Position numbers and translations under genes: made by a program
Notes under the pieces: generated by a model
Told to the model about the DNA's origin: nothing
What the model saw: only the letters and a program-made list of their open reading frames with translations
The model's database searches: none
From: Kaistella gelatinilytica
GTDB taxonomy: Bacteria > Bacteroidota > Bacteroidia > Flavobacteriales > Weeksellaceae
Assembly: GCF_015679325.1 (NCBI RefSeq)
Contig: NZ_JADPVI010000003.1
Span: 329,524-393,523 of the forward strand
Direction of reading: 5' to 3'
DNA length: 64,000 bases
In this document: one piece after another, positions 48,994 to 57,325 of the stretch
How the letters are laid out: the number at the start of each line of letters is the position of its first letter
Position numbering within the stretch: the first letter of the stretch is position 1

Positions 48994-50022
48994 ATGATTA
49001 AAAACGATTTATATTTAAAAGCATTAAGAGGAGAAACCGTTGAAAGACCACCGGTTTGGATGATGAGACAAGCGGGAAGGTTTTTACCAGAATTCCGTGC
49101 GATGCGTGATGAATATGATTTCTTCACCAGATGTCGTACCCCGGAATTGGCGTCGGATATTACCATGATGCCAATTCGCAGATTCCCTTTAGATGCTGCG
49201 ATCTTATTCTCCGATATCTTGGTTGTTCCCCAAGCAATGGGAATGGATTTCGAGATGCGGGAAGGAATTGGACCCTGGTTAGAAAAACCGATCCGTACTT
49301 TAGAAGATGTTCAAAATATTGAAGTTCCCAATGTTGATGAAACTTTAGGATATGTTTTTGATGCCATCGAAATGACTTTGCATAAATTGGATAATGATAT
49401 TCCTTTGATCGGTTTTGCCGGTTCACCCTGGACTATTTTATGTTATTGCGTAGAAGGAAAAGGTTCGAAAGCTTGGGACGTTGCGAAAAGTTTCTGTTTC
49501 AGAAATCCGGAAGCGGCTCACTTATTATTGCAGAAAATCACAGATACGACCATCGCTTATTTGAAAAGAAAAGTAGAAAAAGGCGTTTCTGCGGTACAGG
49601 TGTTCGATTCTTGGGGCGGTTGTTTGTCGCCGGAAGATTACCAGATTTTTTCTTATCAGTATATCAACCAAATTGTAGAAGCATTAAGTCCCTTAACGCA
49701 CGTTGTCGTTTTTGGAAAAGGATGTTGGTTCGCTTTGGAAGAAATGACTATGTCTAAAGTTTCTGCTCTTGGTGTTGACTGGACGATCACACCGGAATTA
49801 GCAAGAAAACTGACGAATCATACGATGACTTTACAGGGGAATTTTGATCCGAACAGATTAAACTCTTCACCGGAAACTATCACAAAAATGGTAACAGAAA
49901 TGATCAACCGTTTTGGGAAAGACCGCTATATCGCCAATCTTGGACACGGAATTTTACCAAATATTCCGCTGGAAAATGCTGAAGCATTTATTAGAGCAGT
50001 AGTTGACTGGAAGCCGAACTAA
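48994..50022 (+). CDS. hemE: uroporphyrinogen decarboxylase
   Basis: HemE decarboxylates four acetates of uroporphyrinogen III to give coproporphyrinogen III. The 342-residue protein starts with the signature [18 protein letters not shown], has [16 protein letters not shown] (catalytic Asp), [20 protein letters not shown] and the C-terminal [19 protein letters not shown]. It is the last gene of hemA-hemC-hemD-hemE. A terminator follows. Confidence 0.97.
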   Translation: MIKNDLYLKALRGETVERPPVWMMRQAGRFLPEFRAMRDEYDFFTRCRTPELASDITMMPIRRFPLDAAILFSDILVVPQAMGMDFEMREGIGPWLEKPIRTLEDVQNIEVPNVDETLGYVFDAIEMTLHKLDNDIPLIGFAGSPWTILCYCVEGKGSKAWDVAKSFCFRNPEAAHLLLQKITDTTIAYLKRKVEKGVSAVQVFDSWGGCLSPEDYQIFSYQYINQIVEALSPLTHVVVFGKGCWFALEEMTMSKVSALGVDWTITPELARKLTNHTMTLQGNFDPNRLNSSPETITKMVTEMINRFGKDRYIANLGHGILPNIPLENAEAFIRAVVDWKPN

Positions 50023-50043
50023 AATTTTAGTTTTAAAAATAGT

Positions 50044-50076
50044 AAAGAACGTTGTCTCGGAAGCGTTCTTTTTTTA
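50044..50076 (+). terminator. intrinsic terminator after hemE, usable on both strands
   Basis: aaagaacg (50044-50051) pairs with cgttcttt (50064-50071), followed by T residues. It sits between two convergent genes and touches the end of the acetyltransferase gene. Confidence 0.8.
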
Positions 50077-50583
50077 TGCGTTTGTTTTTAAGAGTTCATA
50101 ATACAGCAATTCTACATCCTCATTGGGAAGTTGAATTGTTTTTAAATATTTTAAACCTAATTTTTTGATCAGATTTTGAGAGGCAATGTTTTCTTTTGAA
50201 GTAATTGCTGAAATTCCATTTAAATTAAAATCTGTAAAAGCTATTTCCAAAAGTTTGGAAGCGGATTCGAAACCATAACCTTTCCCCTGAAATTCATCTA
50301 GAAAGGAGAAGCCGATATCCTGAACATCCAAACCTTCGCGCTCGAAAATGCCGACTGCTCCGATCTTCTTCTCATCTGATTTCCTTACGATCAAATAATT
50401 TCCGTAACCTAATCTTTCTAATTGAGGCAGAAATTTTTCTGTAATATATTTTTCAGCATCTTCAAGGGATCGAATCTTTTTGTCTCCAATAAATTTGATA
50501 AATGTTTCAGAATTATAAAGTTCCAAAATAAAAGACGCATCAGATTTTGAGATCGGTTTCAGAAGCAGTCTTTCGGTTTCCAT
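50074..50583 (-). CDS. GNAT-family N-acetyltransferase (RimJ/RimL-like)
   Basis: This protein of about 169 residues starts at METERLLLKPISKSDA, the usual opening of RimJ/RimL-type acetyltransferases; an ATG six codons upstream (50601) is also possible. The acetyl-CoA motif region is IGFSFLDEFQGKGYGFESAS (V/I-x-x-x-x-Q/R-x-x-G-x-G/A type), followed by ENIASQNLIKKLGL, with Asn and the LGF-like turn. The acceptor substrate is unknown. Confidence 0.88.
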   Translation of the reverse strand: METERLLLKPISKSDASFILELYNSETFIKFIGDKKIRSLEDAEKYITEKFLPQLERLGYGNYLIVRKSDEKKIGAVGIFEREGLDVQDIGFSFLDEFQGKGYGFESASKLLEIAFTDFNLNGISAITSKENIASQNLIKKLGLKYLKTIQLPNEDVELLYYELLKTNA

Positions 50584-50685
50584 ATTTTTGATTTCCTTCA
50601 TGCATAAGATTATTTAAAAAATTTTTTCTGCTCAAATATAAATAAATCATGGCACGGAAATAGGATAGTAAAGGGAAATTTAAAA

Positions 50686-51117
50686 ATGAAACATATTTTG
50701 ACAGGCTTTCTAGCCGTATTCGCAATGCTTTTTCTAGCAAACTGTACTTCTCAAATGACCAATTCTGACAATGTAAAAAAAGAATGGATGTTGGTTGAAT
50801 TTCAGGATTTCAGCAAAGACATGATGGTTGCCAATAAAGCCAACGTTAATTTCACCAGTATCAAAGATGCCGGAAAATTTTCCGCCAATATGGGTTGCAA
50901 CAATATGTTTGGAACAGCAACTTTTAGTGGAAATGGAATGGTGAAATTTTCTCAAATGGGAAGCACGATGATGTTTTGCGATAAAGCCATGGATCTGGAA
51001 GCTGCTTTTGGTAAAGCTTTGCCAACAATGACACATTATAAAATTGAAGGACATTATTTAACGCTTTCCGATAACACTGGAAAATCAATGAAATTTGTAG
51101 CTTCAGATTGGGACTAG
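50686..51117 (+). CDS. META-domain lipoprotein
   Basis: This 143-residue protein has a lipoprotein signal with lipobox FLANC. The META/HslJ-like domain is recognisable by WMLVEFQDF, FTSIKDAGKFSANMGCNNMFGTA (the G-C-N motif) and MGSTMMFCDKAMDLEAAFGKAL, where cysteines probably pair. HslJ-like proteins are linked to heat and novobiocin resistance in E. coli, but the role here is unknown. A perfect hairpin follows. Confidence 0.88.
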   Translation: MKHILTGFLAVFAMLFLANCTSQMTNSDNVKKEWMLVEFQDFSKDMMVANKANVNFTSIKDAGKFSANMGCNNMFGTATFSGNGMVKFSQMGSTMMFCDKAMDLEAAFGKALPTMTHYKIEGHYLTLSDNTGKSMKFVASDWD

Positions 51118-51140
51118 GAATTTTTTAAAAATATAAGAAG

Positions 51141-51168
51141 TCTCAGATAAATTTATCTGAGATTTTTT
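51141..51168 (+). terminator. intrinsic terminator after the META gene
   Basis: tctcagataaa and tttatctgaga form a perfect 22-base inverted repeat at 51141-51162, followed by tttttt. Confidence 0.75.
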
Positions 51169-51188
51169 AATGGTGAAAATCAAATTAT

Positions 51189-51196
51189 TATCTTTG
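51189..51196 (+). promoter_or_regulatory. -7 box upstream of hflX
   Basis: TATCTTTG fits TAnnTTTG, 22 bases before the hflX ATG. Confidence 0.5.
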
Positions 51197-51218
51197 TACA
51201 AATGCCGCGAGGAAATTT

Positions 51219-52451
51219 ATGTTAGAAAAAAAAGATCATCAATACGAAAAAGCTGTTTTAGTCGGCTTAGTTACTCAAAATCAAGACGAAACGAAACTCA
51301 TCGAATATATGGATGAGCTTGAGTTTCTGGTTTTAACAGCCGGTGCAACAGTAGACAAAAGATTTATTCAAAAACTCACGCAACCCGATCCGAAAACTTT
51401 TATCGGAAGTGGGAAAGCCCAGGAAATAAGAGATTATGTAAAATCAAACGGAATTGGGACCGTAATTTTCGATGACGAACTTTCTCCTTCACAACTGAAG
51501 AATCTTGGAAAAGAAATGGAGGAGGTAAAAATCCTGGACAGAACCAATCTAATTCTCGATATTTTTGCCCAAAGAGCGCAGACTTCTTATGCAAGAACGC
51601 AGGTAGAACTGGCTCAGTATCAGTATTTGTTACCGAGATTGAGCAAAATGTGGTCTCACCTTGACAAGCAAAAAGGAGGGATCGGAATGCGTGGACCGGG
51701 AGAAACTGAAATTGAAACCGATAGAAGGATTATTCGCGACCGAATTGCTTTGCTGAAAGATAAATTGAAAACCATCGACAGGCAAATGGCAACGCAGAGA
51801 CAAAACCGTGGAAAAATGGTTCGTGTCGCTTTGGTTGGATATACGAATGTTGGGAAATCAACATTAATGAACGCAATTTCGAAGTCTGATGTTTTCGCAG
51901 AAAATAAATTATTTGCCACTTTAGATACAACGGTTCGAAAAGTCGTGATCGGAAATTTACCTTTCCTTTTAACGGATACTGTTGGATTTATTCGAAAACT
52001 ACCAACCCAATTGGTTGAAAGTTTTAAATCAACCTTAGATGAAGTTAGGGAAGCAGATCTGCTGATTCATGTTGTTGATATTGCGCATGAAAGTTTCGAA
52101 GATCAGATCAATTCCGTTAACCAGACTTTAATGGAAATCAATGCGCATCAAAAACCGATGATCATTATTTTCAATAAAATTGATGCTTTTGCCTATGAAC
52201 ACAAAGACGAAGACGATTTAACTCCGGAAACGCGTAAAAATATTTCTCTGGACGAATGGAAAAAAACCTGGATGTCGAATTCAAAATATCCTACCGTTTT
52301 CATTTCCGCTTTAACAAAGGAAAATTTCCCGGAGATGAAGAAAATGATTTACGATGAAGTTTTGAAAATTCATACTGCACGTTTTCCTTACAATGATTTC
52401 TTATTCGAATATCATGATGATGAAGCGGCAGAAATTGAATCAGAAGATTAA
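51219..52451 (+). CDS. hflX: ribosome-associated GTPase HflX
   Basis: HflX binds and splits ribosomes, notably after heat stress. The 410-residue protein has the N-terminal HflX domain (IGSGKAQEIRDYVKSN, VIFDDELSPSQLKNL, RTQVELAQYQYLLPRL), and GIGMRGPGETEIETDRR. The G domain has G1 GYTNVGKST, G3 DTVGFIRKLP and G4 NKIDAF. The length and order match the family. A terminator follows. Confidence 0.96.
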   Translation: MLEKKDHQYEKAVLVGLVTQNQDETKLIEYMDELEFLVLTAGATVDKRFIQKLTQPDPKTFIGSGKAQEIRDYVKSNGIGTVIFDDELSPSQLKNLGKEMEEVKILDRTNLILDIFAQRAQTSYARTQVELAQYQYLLPRLSKMWSHLDKQKGGIGMRGPGETEIETDRRIIRDRIALLKDKLKTIDRQMATQRQNRGKMVRVALVGYTNVGKSTLMNAISKSDVFAENKLFATLDTTVRKVVIGNLPFLLTDTVGFIRKLPTQLVESFKSTLDEVREADLLIHVVDIAHESFEDQINSVNQTLMEINAHQKPMIIIFNKIDAFAYEHKDEDDLTPETRKNISLDEWKKTWMSNSKYPTVFISALTKENFPEMKKMIYDEVLKIHTARFPYNDFLFEYHDDEAAEIESED

Positions 52452-52476
52452 AATTCAATGCGATAGCGCACTTAAA

Positions 52477-52508
52477 AAAATGCTTGATTAATTTTAAGCA
52501 TTTTTTTT
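52477..52508 (+). terminator. intrinsic terminator after hflX
   Basis: aaaatgctt (52477-52485) pairs with aagcatttt (52496-52504), followed by T residues. Confidence 0.8.
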
Positions 52509-52542
52509 AAAGCTGATTTGTAAACACACCCATTTTTATCGA

Positions 52543-53463
52543 ATGAAAATAGATTATCAAAAAATTATTTCAGAGGTGTACGCCGATATTATTGGCAAAG
52601 AAAATTTTGGGAAAGTTCCGGACTATATTCCTGAACTCGCCTGTATCGATGAAAATAAATTTGGCATCAACTTCACCGATTTAGAACACAACAGTTTTGG
52701 AATTGGAGATTTTGAAGAAAAATTTTCAATACAAAGTATTTCTAAAGTTTTCGCACTTTCCTATGTCTACGAGAAATTGGGCGAAAAATTGTGGAGTAGA
52801 GTTGATGTAGAACCTTCCGGCAATGCGTTTAATTCTTTGGTACAATTGGAAGCCGATCATGGAATTCCCAGAAATCCCTTTATCAACGCAGGAGCTTTGG
52901 TTATTTGCGATATTTTATTAGAAATTTGTACTGATCCGAAACAGGAATTGCTCCAGTTTATTCGGGATTTAACCGACGATCATCAGATCTTTTTCAATGA
53001 AAAAGTTGCGGCGAGTGAGATGCAGAACAGTTTCAGAAATGCTGCGATGTGTAATTACATGAAATCTTTTGGTAATATTAAAAGTCAACCCGATGCGGTC
53101 ATTGAATTGTATTGTCATCTTTGTTCCATCGAAATGACGTGTAAACAGTTGAGCAGGAGTTTTTTATATTTAGCAAATGAAGGAAAAACACCTTCAACTG
53201 ATGAGCAAATTTTATCGTTAAGTAAAGCCAAAAGAATCAATGCGATTTTATTGACCTGCGGATTTTATGATGAATCAGGCGAATTCTCTTTCCTTGTCGG
53301 TTTACCTGGAAAAAGTGGCGTTGGTGGCGGAATCGTAGCCATTTATCCGCAACATTACTGCATCACCGTCTGGAGTCCAAAACTTAATGAAAAAGGAAAT
53401 TCCTACCGCGGAATGAAATTTCTGGAAGAATTTACAACACAAACTGGTGAAAGTATTTTTTAA
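52543..53463 (+). CDS. glsA: glutaminase (GlsA family)
   Basis: This enzyme hydrolyses glutamine to glutamate and ammonia. The 306-residue protein has the beta-lactamase-like Ser-x-x-Lys motif in FSIQSISKVFALSY, EPSGNAFNSLVQLE, PRNPFINAGALV, and the closing GLPGKSGVGGGIVAI with the conserved Lys-Ser. Length and order are standard. The downstream alkylation-repair gene starts 2 bases after the stop. Confidence 0.96.
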   Translation: MKIDYQKIISEVYADIIGKENFGKVPDYIPELACIDENKFGINFTDLEHNSFGIGDFEEKFSIQSISKVFALSYVYEKLGEKLWSRVDVEPSGNAFNSLVQLEADHGIPRNPFINAGALVICDILLEICTDPKQELLQFIRDLTDDHQIFFNEKVAASEMQNSFRNAAMCNYMKSFGNIKSQPDAVIELYCHLCSIEMTCKQLSRSFLYLANEGKTPSTDEQILSLSKAKRINAILLTCGFYDESGEFSFLVGLPGKSGVGGGIVAIYPQHYCITVWSPKLNEKGNSYRGMKFLEEFTTQTGESIF

Positions 53464-53464
53464 A

Positions 53465-54175
53465 ATGATTGACGAAATTAAATCTGCGCTTCAAGAGCTT
53501 TCAAGTTCAGAAAAGAAAAAGTTTCTTCCTAAATTTTTCAAAGCCGGAAAAGGCGAATATGCAGAAGGTGACCAATTCATCGGCGTTACTGTTCCTAATC
53601 AAAGGAAGATCGCCAAAGAATTTGGAGATAAGATTTCTTTAGCAGAATTAGAGAAACTTTTATCCTCGCCGATTCACGAACATCGTCATTGTGCTTTATT
53701 GATTCTGGTTTCCATATTTGAAAAGTCAATAAATTCAAAGGAGAGAAAAGAGATTGTAGAATTTTATCTAAAAAATAGAAATCATGTCAACAACTGGGAT
53801 CTCGTCGACAACTCGTGTTACAAGATTTTAGGAAGATATTGTTATGAAAATCAAGATAATACTATTTTAGTAAATCTTTCCGAGGAAGAAAATTTGTGGA
53901 GCAAAAGAATCGCCGTTGTTGCAACAATGTTTCATGTCAAAAAAGGTTCTTTTAGTTTGCTGAAAGAATTGACTTTAAAAAATCTTCATCACGAACACGA
54001 TTTAATGCACAAAGCAAACGGTTGGCTTTTGCGCGAAATGGGTAAAAAAGATCAGAAAGAACTTCTTGACTTTCTAAATCTTCATTACCAAAAAATGCCA
54101 CGTACAACCTTGCGTTATGCCATCGAAAAACTTGATGAAGACGTAAGACAGGATTTTCTAAAAGGCAGAATTTAA
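53465..54175 (+). CDS. DNA alkylation repair protein, AlkD-like HEAT-repeat glycosylase
   Basis: This protein of 236 residues starts at the ATG at 53465 (MIDEIKSALQEL), after the glutaminase stop. It is made of HEAT-like helical pairs. The family block AEGDQFIGVTVPNQRKIAKEF is followed by EHRHCALLILVSIF, NWDLVDNSCYKILG (the conserved W-D) and LWSKRIAVVATMFHVKKG. AlkD-type enzymes remove bulky or cationic N3/N7-alkylated purines. The YcaO-like alternative is excluded by the all-helical pattern. It forms an operon with glsA by proximity only. Confidence 0.9.
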   Translation: MIDEIKSALQELSSSEKKKFLPKFFKAGKGEYAEGDQFIGVTVPNQRKIAKEFGDKISLAELEKLLSSPIHEHRHCALLILVSIFEKSINSKERKEIVEFYLKNRNHVNNWDLVDNSCYKILGRYCYENQDNTILVNLSEEENLWSKRIAVVATMFHVKKGSFSLLKELTLKNLHHEHDLMHKANGWLLREMGKKDQKELLDFLNLHYQKMPRTTLRYAIEKLDEDVRQDFLKGRI

Positions 54176-54219
54176 AGAAATAAATTGCATTAAGACAGCT
54201 GATTATCATCTAAACCTAA

Positions 54220-54597
54220 TTATCTTCTCGATACCTCCATTTTATGACCCATCAAATTGGCGATGTTCGTTGCTTTGTAGATCGCTGTTTCCGCCATTTC
54301 GCCTGTGAAATTTTCTTCAATCGTTTGCGTCCATAATTGTACCCAGTGTGCAAAATGAAATTTTTCCATCGGCACTTGCGAATTGATGGGGAAATGAACT
54401 GCCATTGGATTTCCTTTATAAGAAATTTGCCCAAACAAAAGAGTTTCCCAAAAAGAATACATTTTCGGCAGGTGATGATCCCAATCTACTTTTGCGACAT
54501 CATTGAAGAAAAATCCTATCGTTTCATCGGTCTGCACTTTATCATAAAATTTATTGACCAAAGTTTCAATATCCTCTCGCGTTTCCAATTTTTTCAT
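54220..54597 (-). CDS. group III truncated hemoglobin
   Basis: This 125-residue globin has the group III pattern: LVNKFYDKVQTDETIGFFF, KMYSFWETLLFG, and NPMAVHFPI followed by EKFHFAHWVQLW, where His81 is the likely proximal haem ligand. Group III globins (for example Campylobacter Ctb) bind O2 or NO and affect respiration under low oxygen. It is a single gene, convergent with the alkylation-repair gene. Confidence 0.92.
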   Translation of the reverse strand: MKKLETREDIETLVNKFYDKVQTDETIGFFFNDVAKVDWDHHLPKMYSFWETLLFGQISYKGNPMAVHFPINSQVPMEKFHFAHWVQLWTQTIEENFTGEMAETAIYKATNIANLMGHKMEVSRR

Positions 54598-54654
54598 ACG
54601 CCAAAATTAAGAAATTTTAAAGCATTCGTTTATGATCGCAGACAGCGTTATTTT

Positions 54655-54775
54655 TTTTGGGCGGACAATTCGCGCTATCCACTCCTACACCTCAATCATC
54701 GGCTCCACTTCGTTCCGCCGATTCTTTCGGGGGTAACCGTTTCTATCGCGGCCGCAGATTCTGCGAAAAACAAAA
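54655..54775 (-). repeat. dispersed intergenic repeat, diverged longer copy
   Basis: Read on the minus strand, the segment contains CGCGATAGAAACGGTTACCC, CGAAAGAATCGGCGGAAC, AAGTGGAGCCGATGATTGAG and ends GTGGATAGCGCGAATTG, keeping the GATAGAAnnGG...GATAGCGnGA frame of the elements at 8757 and 32047. It is GC-richer than its surroundings and non-coding. Confidence 0.45.
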
Positions 54776-54796
54776 CCATGTTCCCCGAAATTAAAT

Positions 54797-54804
54797 TAAT
54801 TTTG
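54797..54804 (+). promoter_or_regulatory. -7 box directly before the potassium-channel start codon
   Basis: TAATTTTG ends 4 bases before the ATG at 54809. If used, the start of transcription would fall at or just after the ATG, implying a leaderless message or an internal start. Confidence 0.4.
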
Positions 54805-54808
54805 CAAA

Positions 54809-55753
54809 ATGGCGAAAACACCCAATAGATTTCCCCGTTTAAAACCCCGCGAAGACAGTGGCTTCAGTTCTACTGCTACAGGAAGATTTATAAACAAAAA
54901 TGGCAGTCCCAATGTTAAAAGAACGGGCTTATCAAATCCACTCGAAAAATACAGCTGGTATCATACTTTGCTCGATCTGCCCTCCTGGAAATTCATTCTT
55001 CTTTTGGTTTTAGCCTATATTTTGGCCAATCTATTTTTTGCATTGGTTTATTATATGATAGGGATCGAGCATCTTACAGGAATCGATAAAAGCACGCCAC
55101 TAAATGAATTCACCGATGTTTTCTTTTTCAGTTCCCAAACTTTTACCACGGTAGGCTATGGTCGAATTGCACCTGTCGGATTTTTGGCCAGTTTGGTCGC
55201 GACTTTTGAAGCTTTTTTAGGATTACTGGGTTTTGCGATTGCGACCGGTTTATTTTACGGAAGATTTTCCCGACCACGGGCATTCCTTAAATTTAGTAAA
55301 AATGCTTTAATATCGCCTTATAAAGAGGGTTCTGCTTTAATGTTCAGATTAGCATCTTACAAAAATAATTCGCTCACCGAAGCGCAGGTTACTTTAATAG
55401 CGGGAATAACGACTCCTGATTCTCCAACTGAATTTTTCACATTGACTACGGAACTTTCCAGAATAAACTCTTTAACTTTAAACTGGACCGTTGTGCACAA
55501 AATAGATGAAAACTCCCCGTTTTTTGGTGATATTCATGACTTCATAAAATCATCGGAGGTAGAAATTTTTGCTCAGATCCGTGCATTTGATGAAGGATTT
55601 GCAAATACGGTGGTACAGAGAACGTCTTATACATCTGAGGAGCTTGTGATCGGCGCCAGGTTTCTGCCGATGTTTCGGCCATCTGCAAACCGACAAACTA
55701 CAATTTTAGAACTGGATAAAATTGATGATATTGAAAAAGTAAATCTTTCGTAA
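54809..55753 (+). CDS. inward-rectifier potassium channel, KirBac type
   Basis: This 314-residue channel has an amphipathic slide helix region (SNPLEKYSWYHTLLDLPSWK), two membrane helices (FILLLVLAYILANLFFALVYY; LASLVATFEAFLGLLGFAIATGLFYGRFS read in parts) and between them the selectivity filter TTVGYGR. The C-terminal ~180 residues form the Kir cytoplasmic beta domain (MFRLASYKNNSLTEAQV). KirBac channels conduct K+ and are gated by lipids, pH or ligands. It overlaps the ykgJ-family gene by one base (TAATG). Confidence 0.93.
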   Translation: MAKTPNRFPRLKPREDSGFSSTATGRFINKNGSPNVKRTGLSNPLEKYSWYHTLLDLPSWKFILLLVLAYILANLFFALVYYMIGIEHLTGIDKSTPLNEFTDVFFFSSQTFTTVGYGRIAPVGFLASLVATFEAFLGLLGFAIATGLFYGRFSRPRAFLKFSKNALISPYKEGSALMFRLASYKNNSLTEAQVTLIAGITTPDSPTEFFTLTTELSRINSLTLNWTVVHKIDENSPFFGDIHDFIKSSEVEIFAQIRAFDEGFANTVVQRTSYTSEELVIGARFLPMFRPSANRQTTILELDKIDDIEKVNLS

Positions 55754-56244
55754 TGGATCTGGAAAATTATAAAGTTCAGGCTTTAAAAAAACAAAAGGAA
55801 CACCAGAAATTTCTGGCAAACCTCAAGAAAAAGCCACCCAAAAATTTAGATTTTGTCGTGCAGGAAACACATGACGAAGTTTTCGCGAAGATCGACTGTC
55901 TTTCCTGTGCAAATTGCTGCAAAACGACCGGGCCGCTTTTCACAGAAAAAGACATCGAAAGGATTTCTAAACATTTGCGAATGAAACCGGCAGATTTTGA
56001 AACAAAATATTTGCAGACCGATGAAGACCAGGATAAGGTGCTTCAGAACTTACCTTGCTGGTTTCTGAATGAAGACAATACATGTTCTATCTACGAAGTC
56101 CGCCCAAAAGCCTGTCGTGAATATCCGCATACCGATCGGAAGAAAATTTATCAGATCAATCATTTGACCATCAAGAATACCTTAATTTGTCCCGCTGCCT
56201 TTGAGTTTGTAGAAAGAATTCAAAAAAAAATCGAGAAGAAGTAA
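55753..56244 (+). CDS. YkgJ-family cysteine-cluster protein
   Basis: This 163-residue protein has the zinc/iron chelating cysteine pattern IDCLSCANCCKTTGP, then CWFLNEDNTCSIYEVRPKACREYP, typical of the YkgJ/UPF0153 family. The N-terminal 35 residues are Lys-rich. The molecular function of the family is unknown; a metal-binding role is inferred. It is coupled to the potassium-channel gene by a one-base overlap. Confidence 0.9.
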   Translation: MDLENYKVQALKKQKEHQKFLANLKKKPPKNLDFVVQETHDEVFAKIDCLSCANCCKTTGPLFTEKDIERISKHLRMKPADFETKYLQTDEDQDKVLQNLPCWFLNEDNTCSIYEVRPKACREYPHTDRKKIYQINHLTIKNTLICPAAFEFVERIQKKIEKK

Positions 56245-56354
56245 TTTTTCTAAAAACCTCACAAAGTCTTATAAATTACGTTAAACTTTCGTTTAAAAAA
56301 TACAGGAGTTTCTTTTTCGGCGTTACAGTACTATTAAAAATAAAAAGTATTATT

Positions 56355-56624
56355 ATGAAAAAGTTATCAATCGCAATCGTATTAGTAGGTTTAAGTGTTT
56401 CATTTGCAAAGGCACAAACTACTAATACAAAAAGTAAAGTCAAGACGGAAACTGCAGTAGTTGCTGAAGTGAAAGCAGACACCACTGTTGTTAATCCTGC
56501 CGCAGAAGCAACGAAAGTAGAAACCATGAAAATGGAGGAAGCTGAAGTAAAAAAAGAAATGCCTGCTGAGGCGAAACAAAAGGCAAGAATGGAGAAAAAG
56601 GAGGCTAAAAAATTAGTTGAGTAA
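56355..56624 (+). CDS. small secreted Lys/Glu/Ala-rich protein
   Basis: This 89-residue protein has a signal peptide (MKKLSIAIVLVGLSVSFAKAQ). The mature part is low complexity with Thr/Val-rich then Lys/Glu/Ala/Met-rich segments (EAEVKKEMPAEAKQKARMEK), likely disordered or helical. Similar small proteins are frequent in Chryseobacterium. No function can be assigned. Confidence 0.65.
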   Translation: MKKLSIAIVLVGLSVSFAKAQTTNTKSKVKTETAVVAEVKADTTVVNPAAEATKVETMKMEEAEVKKEMPAEAKQKARMEKKEAKKLVE

Positions 56625-56650
56625 GAAATTAGAAAAGTAAGAAGAAAGAG

Positions 56651-56681
56651 AAATTCCCGCAGCGATGTGGGAATTTTTGGT
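56651..56681 (+). terminator. intrinsic terminator after the small secreted protein gene
   Basis: aaattccc pairs with gggaattt around a loop with an internal gca/tgt pairing, followed by tt. It marks the left border of the cassette region. Confidence 0.7.
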
Positions 56682-56742
56682 TTTGTCTTCTATTCAGCAA
56701 TAAGCAACCATTAAAGGCAGAACAATTAATAATTAAAGTTTT

Positions 56743-57159
56743 TCATTGTTTAGTAAAATATGTAATGATTTCGAAGTTGGTTAATCCTAAAAGTAATGAA
56801 ATCGGAAACATCAAAATATTCCCCATCATTCCCATAAATAGTGCAGCAGGAATATTTTCTAACACTTCATTTACCGGTTCTTCAATTAAAAGCGCAAAAA
56901 AATTCCCGGTAAATATAATGATCACACAACTTAAAACAGATAACAAGATTAATTTTAGTCTTCCATAAATTTCAAAATTTGAATATTTAAAGAACAGGAC
57001 ATAAAAAACAATGCAGGCAATTGACATTCCTGCCATTAACGGATAATTAGCACTTTCTCCAAATGAACTTTTTCCACCGAAAAATAAGATGCCATTTCCG
57101 ATCACTAGATTGGTTAAAACAATTGCTAAACAAACTTTTGTGCCGATTCTATTCATCAT
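56743..57159 (-). CDS. small membrane protein at the end of the cassette array
   Basis: This protein of about 138 residues starts at MMNRIGTKVCLAIV (ATG 57159); the open frame further upstream lies in an attC-like remnant. There are four hydrophobic segments (CLAIVLTNLVIGNGILFF, LMAGMSIACIVFYVLFF, LILLSVLSCVIIIF, MFPISLLLGL). No family is recognised. It is the last minus-strand gene of the array, and I see no AAC-type site after its stop, so it may be an array-end cassette that lost its site, or resident DNA. Confidence 0.55.
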   Translation of the reverse strand: MMNRIGTKVCLAIVLTNLVIGNGILFFGGKSSFGESANYPLMAGMSIACIVFYVLFFKYSNFEIYGRLKLILLSVLSCVIIIFTGNFFALLIEEPVNEVLENIPAALFMGMMGNILMFPISLLLGLTNFEIITYFTKQ

Positions 57160-57180
57160 TTGGTTTTGTGTCTTTCGGAA

Positions 57181-57318
57181 AATTTTCGCTAAGATTCTCG
57201 GCTTCAAGATGTAGCGGAAATCTATGCAAGAATCTTGAATAGTGAACTACACTTTAATCGAAAAAATGGACTTGAATTTAGCGCTGATCACGCCATATTG
57301 CCAAACCGATGTTAGCGG
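57181..57318 (-). repeat. attC-like element 1 (half-site)
   Basis: On the minus strand the element starts CCGCTAAC, then ATCGGTTTGGCAATATGGCG, and continues through a loop with the inverted pair AAGATTCT/AGAATCTT. The matching far arm with GTT is missing before the 56743 gene. The arm is similar to element 9 (TAACATCG..TTGGCAATA), so it belongs to that subfamily. Confidence 0.6.
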
Positions 57319-57325
57319 TGGTTTT

